DNA of 64,000 nucleotides from Chitinophaga rhizophila. GTDB taxonomy: Bacteria; Bacteroidota; Bacteroidia; Chitinophagales; Chitinophagaceae. Positions 35,811-43,110 of the stretch are shown here, one piece after another; positions within the stretch are counted from its first letter, which is position 1, and each line of letters starts with the position of its first letter. The stretch spans positions 1,612,001 through 1,676,000 of the forward strand of contig NZ_JAICCF010000001.1 in NCBI RefSeq assembly GCF_019492185.1. The letters run 5' to 3'. Both the position numbers and the translations under genes were made by a program. The notes under the pieces were generated by a model. That model had not been told where the DNA came from and did not search any database. It worked only from the letters and a program-made list of their open reading frames with translations.

Positions 35811-35916
35811 AATTGGAAATTAGGAATTAGGAATTAAGAATTAAGAATTTTCCAAATGCGGCGAAGATGGCTGCGGATAATTCCTAGTTCTTAATCCCTG
35901 ATTTATAAATCCAATT
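35811..35916. repeat. Imperfect inverted repeat with GGAATTA-type short units
   Basis: The left arm starts AATTGGAAATTAGGAATTAG and is made of repeated GGAATTA/AAGAATTA units. The right arm is a degenerate reverse complement ending CCAATT at 35916. A related element occurs at 51914-51992. It fills the gap between dxr and the GH3 gene and touches the GH3 stop codon. Confidence 0.55.
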
Positions 35917-37408
35917 ATGAAAGAAATTTCGTGAGTTCATCGGCCAGCGTCCTGTCGTTACTGAGGCGTGGCACTTTATTCTGACCACCCAGTTTACCAA
36001 CAGATTTCATATAATCAATGAATCCGTTTTTACGTACTGGCCTGATTTTCAATGGCTGTAGAATATTACCGGTTAACAGGTCATTATAATAGATGTTTTT
36101 TTCCTGCATATATGCGTCTACTTTCTTGGCGAAAGCGGCGATATCAGCTGGTTGCTGTTCAAATTCAACAAACCACTCATGGAAAGGCAGTTCACCCTGT
36201 GGAGCGACCATAGGCGCTACAGTAAATTCGGTAATCTGGAGATTTTCCTCTTTAGCAGCGCGCATCAGGCTATGTTCTACTTCCTCTCCGATTACGTGTT
36301 CACCGAAAGCGGAAATGAAGTGTTTGATACGGCCGGTTACTAAGAGGCGGTAAGGATTAGTGGATACAAATTTCACTGTATCACCTATATTATAGGCCCA
36401 TAATCCTGCATTTGTACTCACTACAAGTGCGTAATTGACACCTACCTTTACATCTCTCAGTGAAAGACGGGTAGGATTAGCATCAAATATCTCGTTGGCA
36501 GGGATAAATTCGTAGAAAATGCCTGAATTGGTATTTAATAAGAGGCCTTTATGTTCCTGAGTATCCTGAAATGCAAAGAATCCTTCAGATGCAGGGAAGG
36601 TTTCAACAGTATTAATCGGACGGCCGATAGCAGCCATAAGTTTTGCACGGTATGGTTCAAAGTTTACACCGCCGTACACCAGTACATCGAGGTTCTTAAA
36701 CAGCTCGCCTACAGGTTTACCACTTCTTTCGATTAGCCTGTCGAAGTACATCTGCATCCATGGTGGAATACCGCTGATCAGACGCATGTCCTCATTGATG
36801 GTTTCATCTACTATCTTGTCCAGCTTGGTTTCCCAATCTTCCACGCAGTTGGTTTCATAGGTAGGAAGCTGATTGGTACGGAGGTAGCGGGGAACGTGGT
36901 GGTTAACAATTCCGCTCAACCGACCGTAAGGGATACCACCTACTCTTTCCAGAATAGGAGAACCGGATAAGAATATAAGTTTGCCATCAGCAAACTCGGT
37001 TTTACCGGTTTCTGCCATATAGTTAAGCAGTGCATTACGCGCAGTATCTATATGATTTGAGATCGAGTCTTTTGAGATGGGTATATATTTTACACCACTG
37101 GTAGTGCCGGATGTTTTAGCGAGGTAGAGTGGTAGACCTTTCCAGAGAACGTTTTGTTTTCCATCCTTTATTTTATTGATATAGGGTTTGAACTGTTCGT
37201 AATCTCTGACAGGCACTGCCTGTTTGTAATCATTGTAGTTATTGATATTCCCGAAATGATGATCTTTTCCGAAGTCAGTTTTCCTGCCTGTTTTTATCAA
37301 CTCCTCCAGGATGGCTTCCTGGTCTTCTACCGCCCTTTGCATCTCCTTCCTGATCTTGCTGGCAACGATGGAAGCAAATGGTTTGGCAAGCAGTGATTTA
37401 AGCTTCAT
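35915..37408 (-). CDS. GH3 auxin-responsive-promoter family protein (acyl-adenylate-forming)
   Basis: 497 residues. The early text FGKDHHFGNINNYNDYKQAV and YEQFKPYI, the nucleotide loop YLAKTSGTTSGVKYIPIS (about 106-123), YGGVNFEPYR, VETFPASEGFFAFQD and the C-terminal VTGRIKHFISAFGEHVIGEE are all hallmarks of the GH3 fold of the ANL superfamily. Plant relatives join amino acids to acyl acids using ATP. The bacterial members are widespread in Bacteroidota and their substrates are unknown. There is no signal peptide. It has its own promoter candidate at 37437-37444. Confidence 0.9.
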   Translation of the reverse strand: MKLKSLLAKPFASIVASKIRKEMQRAVEDQEAILEELIKTGRKTDFGKDHHFGNINNYNDYKQAVPVRDYEQFKPYINKIKDGKQNVLWKGLPLYLAKTSGTTSGVKYIPISKDSISNHIDTARNALLNYMAETGKTEFADGKLIFLSGSPILERVGGIPYGRLSGIVNHHVPRYLRTNQLPTYETNCVEDWETKLDKIVDETINEDMRLISGIPPWMQMYFDRLIERSGKPVGELFKNLDVLVYGGVNFEPYRAKLMAAIGRPINTVETFPASEGFFAFQDTQEHKGLLLNTNSGIFYEFIPANEIFDANPTRLSLRDVKVGVNYALVVSTNAGLWAYNIGDTVKFVSTNPYRLLVTGRIKHFISAFGEHVIGEEVEHSLMRAAKEENLQITEFTVAPMVAPQGELPFHEWFVEFEQQPADIAAFAKKVDAYMQEKNIYYNDLLTGNILQPLKIRPVRKNGFIDYMKSVGKLGGQNKVPRLSNDRTLADELTKFLS

Positions 37409-37436
37409 GCCTTATATTTTAAGATAAGAGAAAGGA

Positions 37437-37444
37437 CAAATGTA
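37437..37444 (-). promoter_or_regulatory. Promoter -7 element for the GH3 gene
   Basis: The minus strand reads TACATTTG, matching TAnnTTTG, 28 bases before the start codon. A TTTC string lies about 18 bases upstream of it. Confidence 0.55.
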
Positions 37445-37666
37445 TAAAATAAAAATTGTTATGAAAGGTCATATTACTTGTGTTACAACATGGTTGCGTG
37501 TTTAGCGTAAGATCAATACAGGCAAGGATTGCAGCGAAATCAGTGTCATTGGGGTAATATTGTAATCAACTATATTAAAATAAAGTATGTATCTTTGAAA
37601 ACATAAATTGTATTTCTCAGTGGAATCAGGCTGTTTTTAGGCCTGGTAGCAAAAAGCTGAGAAAAC

Positions 37667-37697
37667 TTTGTCAATTAGAAAACAAATCCTACCTTTG
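37667..37697 (+). promoter_or_regulatory. rplU-rpmA promoter
   Basis: TTTG (37667-37670), exactly 19 bases, then TACCTTTG (37690-37697). This is a full match to the Bacteroidota vegetative promoter, 23 bases before the rplU start. A second -7-like TATCTTTG lies at 37590-37597 and could be an additional upstream promoter. Confidence 0.85.
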
Positions 37698-37720
37698 CAG
37701 GAAATTATTTTTGGATAACT

Positions 37721-38023
37721 ATGTTTGCAGTTGTAAAAATCGCAGGTCAGCAATTCAAAGTACAAAAAGACCAGGAAATCTTTGTACAACAGTTGCAGGG
37801 AAATATTGGAGATAAAGTGCAGTTCTCTGAAGTGTTGTTAGTAGATAATGGTGGTAAGCCGACCGTTGGTACTGATGTAAAATCAGTGGTAAAAGCAGAG
37901 ATCCTGAGCCACGTTCAGGGTGATAAGGTAATTGCTTTCAAAATGAAACGCAGAAAAGGTTTCAGAAAGAAAGTTGGTCACCGTACACACTTTACGAGAA
38001 TCCGGATCAACGAGATCGCTTAA
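37721..38023 (+). CDS. rplU: 50S ribosomal protein L21
   Basis: 100 residues, the usual size. The text MFAVVKIAGQQFKVQKDQEI and the C-terminal FKMKRRKGFRKKVGHRTHFT are diagnostic. It binds 23S rRNA in the large subunit. It forms an operon with rpmA 35 bases downstream, the conserved order. Confidence 0.98.
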   Translation: MFAVVKIAGQQFKVQKDQEIFVQQLQGNIGDKVQFSEVLLVDNGGKPTVGTDVKSVVKAEILSHVQGDKVIAFKMKRRKGFRKKVGHRTHFTRIRINEIA

Positions 38024-38058
38024 TTTATTTGATAAAGTATTAAAACCGTACATAAGAA

Positions 38059-38331
38059 ATGGCACATAAAAAAGGTGAAGGTAGCGTTAAGAACGGCCGT
38101 GATTCCCAAAGCAAAAGGCTGGGAGTAAAAATATTTGGTGGCCAGGCAGCCGTATCTGGTAACATTATTGTTCGCCAGCGCGGTACCGTTTATCACCCTG
38201 GACAGAACGTTGGAATTGGTAGAGATTTTACCATTTTCGCTGTAGCTGATGGAGTTGTTGAGTTCAGAAAAGGACGTGAGAACAGAACCATCGTTTCCGT
38301 AAAATCACTTGACACCACTGCTCAGGCGTAA
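38059..38331 (+). CDS. rpmA: 50S ribosomal protein L27
   Basis: 90 residues beginning [20 protein letters not shown] and including [17 protein letters not shown], as in all L27. The short N-terminal arm reaches the peptidyl-transferase centre. It starts AHKKG directly after Met, so no Firmicutes-type N-terminal cleavage extension is present. Confidence 0.98.
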   Translation: MAHKKGEGSVKNGRDSQSKRLGVKIFGGQAAVSGNIIVRQRGTVYHPGQNVGIGRDFTIFAVADGVVEFRKGRENRTIVSVKSLDTTAQA

Positions 38332-38404
38332 GTCTGGAACAGTGTTTGCCATAAAGTTTTTTATAATACCCAATTTTAATTACTAACCCAAAATTCAAAA
38401 AACA

Positions 38405-38836
38405 ATGGCAACAATTAAAAAAGCGGCTAAAAAAGCTGCTCCTAAGAAAGCTGCTCCTAAAAAGGCTGCTGCTAAGAAAGCCGCTCCTAAAAAAGCTGCT
38501 GCTAAGAAAGCTGCTCCTAAAAAGAAAGCCGCTCCTAAAAAAGCTGCTGCTAAGAAAGCCGCTCCTAAAAAAGCTGCTGCTAAGAAAGCCGCTCCTAAAA
38601 AAGCTGCTGCTAAGAAAGCCGCTCCTAAAAAGGCTGCTGCTAAGAAAGCTGCTCCTAAAAAGGCTGCTGCTAAGAAAGCTGCTCCTAAAAAGGCTGCTGC
38701 TAAGAAAGCTGCTCCTAAAAAGGCTGCTGCTAAGAAAGCTGCTCCTAAAAAGAAAGCTGCTGCTACAAGGAAGAAAGCTACTAAACCAGCTTCTACCACT
38801 CCAGCTCCGGCAGCTCCAATCGCTCCAGAGTTGTAA
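38405..38836 (+). CDS. Histone H1-like lysine/alanine-rich DNA-binding protein
   Basis: 143 residues made almost entirely of AAPKKAAAKK repeats (about residues 8-118) with a short tail TKPASTTPAPAAPIAPEL. It resembles the C-terminal tail of eukaryotic histone H1 and the Hc1/Hc2-like nucleoid proteins found in some bacteria. The high positive charge indicates DNA or RNA binding. At DNA level the gene is a tandem array of a 30-base unit with variants (GCTCCTAAAAARGCTGCTGC), so copy number is likely to vary between strains. The N terminus (MATIKKAAKK) has no globular domain. It lies 73 bases after rpmA and is followed by a terminator. Confidence 0.85.
   Translation: MATIKKAAKKAAPKKAAPKKAAAKKAAPKKAAAKKAAPKKKAAPKKAAAKKAAPKKAAAKKAAPKKAAAKKAAPKKAAAKKAAPKKAAAKKAAPKKAAAKKAAPKKAAAKKAAPKKKAAATRKKATKPASTTPAPAAPIAPEL
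38423..38755 (+). repeat. Coding tandem repeat, 30-base unit
   Basis: The unit encodes KKAAPKKAAA and is repeated about ten times with synonymous GCT/GCC and AAA/AAG changes. Two units are expanded by one lysine codon (PKKK). Slippage would add or remove ten-residue blocks without a frameshift. Confidence 0.8.
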
Positions 38837-38864
38837 GATCGACTTTACAAACTGTAAAATAAAA

Positions 38865-38893
38865 GGTCCTGGCTATCGCCAGGATCTTTTTTT
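38865..38893 (+). terminator. Terminator after the histone-like gene
   Basis: Arms GGTCCTGGC (38865-38873) and GCCAGGATC (38878-38886) pair with one mismatch and are followed by seven T residues. Confidence 0.85.
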
Positions 38894-38936
38894 ATTTATA
38901 CACCAGCCTCACTAAATTCGCAGTTCAATTCAAATT

Positions 38937-40610
38937 ATGCTCGATAATTACTCTATTGCCGATAATTTCTCACTTATAGCCAAACTGATGGATATACAAG
39001 GGGATAATAGTTTTAAAGCCAAATCCTTCGCAAGTGCAGCCTTTACTGTAGAGAAACTACCTGTACAGTTACAGGTTACACCGCCCGAAGATATAGCTAA
39101 AATGAAAGGCATCGGTGATTCTATCAGCAAAGCTATTCAGGAAATGTTGCAAACAGGCCGATTTGCCGCACTTGATGCCTACCTACTTAAAACACCTCCA
39201 GGCATTTTGGAAATGCTAAAAATTAAGGGCCTCGGCCCTAAAAAAATAGCAACTATCTGGAAGGAACTGGAAGTGGAAACACTGGGAGAGCTATTATATG
39301 CATGCAATGAAAATCGCCTCACCCTGCTTAAAGGCTTCGGACAAAAAACACAGGAAGCTGTAAGACAAAGTATTGAATTTTACTTTAGCAACCAGGGACG
39401 CTATTTATATGCCCAGGTTGAATCGTTGGCCCTGAAGCTTGAAAAAGAATTTAGTGAGTTACTTGCACCGGCTGCTATTGCACTAACCGGACAATTCCGC
39501 CGTACAGAAAACATTATCGATCAGATAGAATTTGTTGCTGCACTCCCCCATCCTACTCTTCAGGAAAAGTTATCACAATTGCCGGTACTCACTGCAATTG
39601 CCACTGACGAAGACGCCCTGATATATGAGCATGAGCAACACATAAAGATCAAAATATATCCAGCTACAGCCGAAAATTTTGAGAAAAAATGCTTCATTAC
39701 CACAGGTGACACATTGTTCCTGGAACATTTTAATGCTGCACTAGACCTGAACAGCATTCCGGATAATACAACGGAAGCAGGCATCTTTGCACTGGCAGAA
39801 ATGGACTATATAGAGCCTTGCCAGCGTAATGGCGGTCTTGCAATTGATCTTGCTAAAAAACAACAACTTCCTACGCTTATTACTCATAAAGACATAAAAG
39901 GGATCATTCATAGTCACAGTACATGGAGTGATGGTGAGCACACTTTGCAGCAAATGGCACTTGCTGCAAAAGCGCAAGGATTTGAATATCTCGTAATCAG
40001 TGATCACTCACGATCTGCCTTTTATGCAAATGGACTAAGCATTGAAAGAATACAGGCACAACATGCAGAGATTGATGAACTGAATAAACAACTTGCTCCG
40101 TTTCGCATCTTTAAGAGTATTGAGGCTGATATACTCAATGACGGCAGTCTTGATTATCCTGATGAAATACTTGCTTCTTTTGATCTGGTGATTGCATCGG
40201 TTCATTCTAATTTGAAGATGAGTGAAGAAAAAGCCATGATGCGACTTCTGAAAGCAATAGAAAATCCATATACAACTATTCTTGGGCACATGACAGGACG
40301 TTTGTTACTCAGCCGAAACGGCTATCCTGTAAATCATCAACAGATAATTGATGCATGCGCTACACATAATGTGGTTATTGAGATCAATGCGCATCCACGC
40401 CGGTTAGATATTGACTGGGAATGGATTCCCTATGCCCTTGAAAAAAATGTATTGTTATCCATAGACCCAGATGCGCATAGTACAGATGGCTTCCACGACA
40501 TCTACTATGGTGCTTTGGCGGCGAGAAAAGGAGGACTCACAGCTGCGCAGAATCTCAGCAGCTTCAGCACTGCAGAACTGGAAGCGTTCATCAGCAAAAA
40601 GAAGAAATAA
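38937..40610 (+). CDS. PolX-type protein: helix-hairpin-helix, degenerate polymerase-beta domain, PHP domain
   Basis: 557 residues. Residues about 50-140 hold helix-hairpin-helix text (DIAKMKGIGDSISKAIQEML; KIKGLGPKKIATIWKELEVE). A polymerase-beta-like region follows. The C-terminal PHP domain starts with HSHSTWSDGEHT (His325, His327) and continues VISDHS, GIEAD-like SIEADILNDG, ASVHSN, ILGHMTGRLLL, EINAHPRRLD and SIDPDAHS, with the metal ligands intact. In active PolX the polymerase motif is GS-RR then GDxD. Here it is GQFRR (185-189) followed by IDQIEF (194-199), so the usual two aspartates appear as Gln196 and Glu198. The protein may therefore act as a PHP-type exonuclease or AP-site enzyme rather than a polymerase. 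Family length is normal. Confidence 0.85.
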   Translation: MLDNYSIADNFSLIAKLMDIQGDNSFKAKSFASAAFTVEKLPVQLQVTPPEDIAKMKGIGDSISKAIQEMLQTGRFAALDAYLLKTPPGILEMLKIKGLGPKKIATIWKELEVETLGELLYACNENRLTLLKGFGQKTQEAVRQSIEFYFSNQGRYLYAQVESLALKLEKEFSELLAPAAIALTGQFRRTENIIDQIEFVAALPHPTLQEKLSQLPVLTAIATDEDALIYEHEQHIKIKIYPATAENFEKKCFITTGDTLFLEHFNAALDLNSIPDNTTEAGIFALAEMDYIEPCQRNGGLAIDLAKKQQLPTLITHKDIKGIIHSHSTWSDGEHTLQQMALAAKAQGFEYLVISDHSRSAFYANGLSIERIQAQHAEIDELNKQLAPFRIFKSIEADILNDGSLDYPDEILASFDLVIASVHSNLKMSEEKAMMRLLKAIENPYTTILGHMTGRLLLSRNGYPVNHQQIIDACATHNVVIEINAHPRRLDIDWEWIPYALEKNVLLSIDPDAHSTDGFHDIYYGALAARKGGLTAAQNLSSFSTAELEAFISKKKK

Positions 40611-40637
40611 AGCAATTCAGTCAACTAAACTTTGTAC

Positions 40638-41264
40638 ATGAAACTGATCTATATATACGATGCCTTATGTGGATGGTGCTATGGATTCACGCCAGTAATC
40701 GAAGCTTTACAGCAACACCTCGGACCTGACACAGAAGTAGAAGTGCTTTCAGGCGGAATGCTTCGCAGCGCTAATCACAGGCCAGCATCCGCTATGTATA
40801 ATTATATTAAAGAAGCGCACAAGCAGGTAGAAACAACCTCCGGTGTACAATTCGGGCAGGCATTCCTGGAAGAATACCTTCGCACAGATGATATTATGGA
40901 TTCAGAAAAACCTAGTATTGCGTTAACAGTATTCAAGGAATATCTACCTCAAAAAGCACTTGCATTTGCACATGATATGCAGATCGCACTCAACTATGAA
41001 GGCAAGAGTCTGAATGAAGATGCAACCTATCGAACACTGATCGCCAAATACCAACTACCTGTAGATGCATTTCTTGAAAAAATGAAAGATGATGCAGTAA
41101 AATATGATACTATCCAGGAGTTTAACCAGGTTGAACAATGGGGTATTACAGGTTTCCCAGCAGCTATTTTTGATGATGGCAAAGAATACTTTCTAATCGC
41201 TAAAGGATACACTCCGTTAGAAATACTTATCGAAGTGATTGACAAAATTAAACAAAGTAGTTAA
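40638..41264 (+). CDS. DsbA-family thioredoxin-fold protein, cytoplasmic (FrnE-like)
   Basis: 208 residues from the ATG at 40638. A TTG codon six bases upstream would add Met-Tyr. The fold opens KLIYIYDALCGWCYGFTPVI with a CGWC redox pair at about residues 10-13, and ends with a cis-proline-type GITGFPAAIFDDG. There is no signal peptide, so it belongs to the cytoplasmic DsbA/2-hydroxychromene-2-carboxylate isomerase-like group. It probably acts on thiols, but its partner is unknown. It lies 27 bases after the PolX-type gene and may be co-transcribed. Confidence 0.85.
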   Translation: MKLIYIYDALCGWCYGFTPVIEALQQHLGPDTEVEVLSGGMLRSANHRPASAMYNYIKEAHKQVETTSGVQFGQAFLEEYLRTDDIMDSEKPSIALTVFKEYLPQKALAFAHDMQIALNYEGKSLNEDATYRTLIAKYQLPVDAFLEKMKDDAVKYDTIQEFNQVEQWGITGFPAAIFDDGKEYFLIAKGYTPLEILIEVIDKIKQSS

Positions 41265-41405
41265 GATATAAGAATTGTAGAGTAGTGCATTGATTTGTAC
41301 TAGTAACTGATAATACTCAAATCATAATCGATACTATTCAACAACTCACTACGCCACTATAACTTTAATGCTTTATTTCATTAATCTTAATTCTGAAATT
41401 TGATC

Positions 41406-41900
41406 ATGTATACAATCAGGATTGCTGACACTAACGACATTCCTGTTCTCCAGCAGTTAAGAGACGAGATTTGGCGTCCGACATACAAAGATCTCCTGAC
41501 GCCAGAACAGATTGATTATATGCTGGAAATGATGTACAGCACAGAAGCATTGACCAGTCAGATGGTAGAGAAACAACACCGCTTCATTCTACTATATGAC
41601 AAGCAACGTCCTATCGGATTTGCATCCTACAGTACGACAGCGGAAGCAGGCATATACAAATTGCAAAAGATATATCTCCATAGTGACTATCAGGGAAAAG
41701 GTGTAGGGAAACTATTACTGGAGGACATAATTGAAAGAGTGAGAATAGAAAATGGAACAACCCTTGAACTGGATGTAAAAAGAGATAATAAAGCCCGATT
41801 CTTCTATGAGAAGCAAGGCTTCGTTATTACACAGGAAAAGGATACAGATATTGGAAATGGCTATTGGATGCGCGATTACGTAATGAGAAGACCTTTATAA
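41406..41900 (+). CDS. GNAT-family N-acetyltransferase
   Basis: 164 residues from the ATG at 41406. The acetyl-CoA loop is LHSDYQGKGVGKLLLEDI (Q/RxxGxG/A motif) and the later strands are TLELDVKRDNKARFFYEKQG. These fit the GNAT fold. The substrate is unknown. The N-terminal text (YTIRIADTNDIPVLQQLRDE) is the usual GNAT opening. It is monocistronic by position, with 141 bases before it and a hairpin after it. Confidence 0.88.
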   Translation: MYTIRIADTNDIPVLQQLRDEIWRPTYKDLLTPEQIDYMLEMMYSTEALTSQMVEKQHRFILLYDKQRPIGFASYSTTAEAGIYKLQKIYLHSDYQGKGVGKLLLEDIIERVRIENGTTLELDVKRDNKARFFYEKQGFVITQEKDTDIGNGYWMRDYVMRRPL

Positions 41901-41907
41901 AACAATC

Positions 41908-41935
41908 CAGCCTGGTAAAAATACCAGGCTGTTTC
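41908..41935 (+). terminator. Weak terminator after the GNAT gene
   Basis: Arms CAGCCTGGTA (41908-41917) and TACCAGGCTG (41922-41931) pair perfectly around four bases. Only three T residues follow. Confidence 0.6.
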
Positions 41936-42122
41936 CCAAGTTAACCATTAAAAGACACAACTTTTCTAATTAAAATTCTTTAGGTGTATTCGGAAAAGTC
42001 ATTTTCCTTTCCACCTGTCTATAAATACTTACGATAAATGTTTAAACACGGATTTTAAGTTGTTCTTTTTTTTGAAAAAAAGCAATTCTCATTATTTACT
42101 CAGTATCAATAAGATAGGTCTG

Positions 42123-42156
42123 TAAAAAAATTTCCCGCATGGAAAATGCGGGAAAT
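42123..42156 (-). terminator. Terminator after the PorP/SprF-like gene
   Basis: Arms ATTTCCCGCAT (42130-42140) and ATGCGGGAAAT (42146-42156) pair perfectly. On the minus strand a run of T residues follows. It lies about 40 bases after the gene. Confidence 0.85.
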
Positions 42157-42196
42157 AGATAAATCAGTATGTGTTTTCGGTAATATAGACTAACTA

Positions 42197-43108
42197 TTAA
42201 AATACTCTTGGGATAATTTCATGATCACTACTCCATCCAAATCTGTAATTCAGCATTAACTCATGAGACACAGATTGCGCGCCTTTTAGATTAGAAGACA
42301 TCGGTGTATCATAAGAGTAACCAAGTTGGAAACCAGTACCCAATCTAACTTGTACCAATCCCGTAACGGTTTTCTCGGAACGCCAAGATGCACCCAACCA
42401 AAGCACTTCCTTGATCAGTACACTTGTATTAATGTCATATTGCATGCCACTGCCTTGCGCCTGTCTCAACAATATGGATGGCTTAACAAGAAAGTCGTCA
42501 TTTACACGTGCAGCATACGCAGCCTGCAGGTAATAATGTGAAATTGACTTTACCTTATTTACGCTATTACCAAGGTCGAAGGATTTAAATGCAGGTGCAG
42601 ACAATCCCAAATAAAAATTTTCCGAGTATAGTGAAAACCCAAAACCTACCTGCGTCTTCCAATAGGCCAGATTAGTCGCAAAAGTTGGATCTGTGGTTAT
42701 CAGTTCACTATTATTTTCTTTGTACTGTGACATCCCGGCCTGCAGTCCTAATGCCAGATGAACTGTTTCACTCAGCGATACCTTCTGTGCGGCCAATAGA
42801 TTATAGTCAGTACGTGACTGAACTGTGATTGACTCCTTCATTGCAGAGAAACCAACGCTGGTACCTTTCTCATTTAGCGGCGTATAAAAATTTACCGTCG
42901 CTGTCTTAGGAGCTCCATCAACGCCAACCCACTGGTTACGACCTACGACAGTCAGACTTGCTGATTCGTCAGTAGCTGCATAAGCCGGGTTAATTACCAA
43001 CCCGTTTAGCATATACTGCGAATAGATAGGGCTTTGTTGTGCGCGTGCCGGTATGTAACAGGCAGCAGTTACAAGCAGACCAAAAAGGAATTTCTTCTTA
43101 TCAATCAT
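42197..43108 (-). CDS. PorP/SprF family type IX secretion outer-membrane protein
   Basis: 303 residues with a signal peptide (MIDKKKFLFGLLVTAACYIPARA). The text AQQSPIYSQYMLNGLVINPAYA is the classic start of the mature PorP/SprF family, and GYSYDTPMSS and HELMLNYRFGW near the end are typical. It is an outer-membrane barrel that cooperates with the type IX machinery to deliver large surface adhesins. Here it follows the giant adhesin gene by 2 bases, matching the SprB-SprF gene pairing in gliding bacteria. Confidence 0.92.
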   Translation of the reverse strand: MIDKKKFLFGLLVTAACYIPARAQQSPIYSQYMLNGLVINPAYAATDESASLTVVGRNQWVGVDGAPKTATVNFYTPLNEKGTSVGFSAMKESITVQSRTDYNLLAAQKVSLSETVHLALGLQAGMSQYKENNSELITTDPTFATNLAYWKTQVGFGFSLYSENFYLGLSAPAFKSFDLGNSVNKVKSISHYYLQAAYAARVNDDFLVKPSILLRQAQGSGMQYDINTSVLIKEVLWLGASWRSEKTVTGLVQVRLGTGFQLGYSYDTPMSSNLKGAQSVSHELMLNYRFGWSSDHEIIPRVF

Positions 43109-43110
43109 CG

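Noticed and set aside
38395..38799. Long minus-strand frame of AAFLGAAFLA repeats
   Set aside because: It is the exact antisense of the lysine/alanine repeat gene and reflects the repeat, not a real membrane protein.
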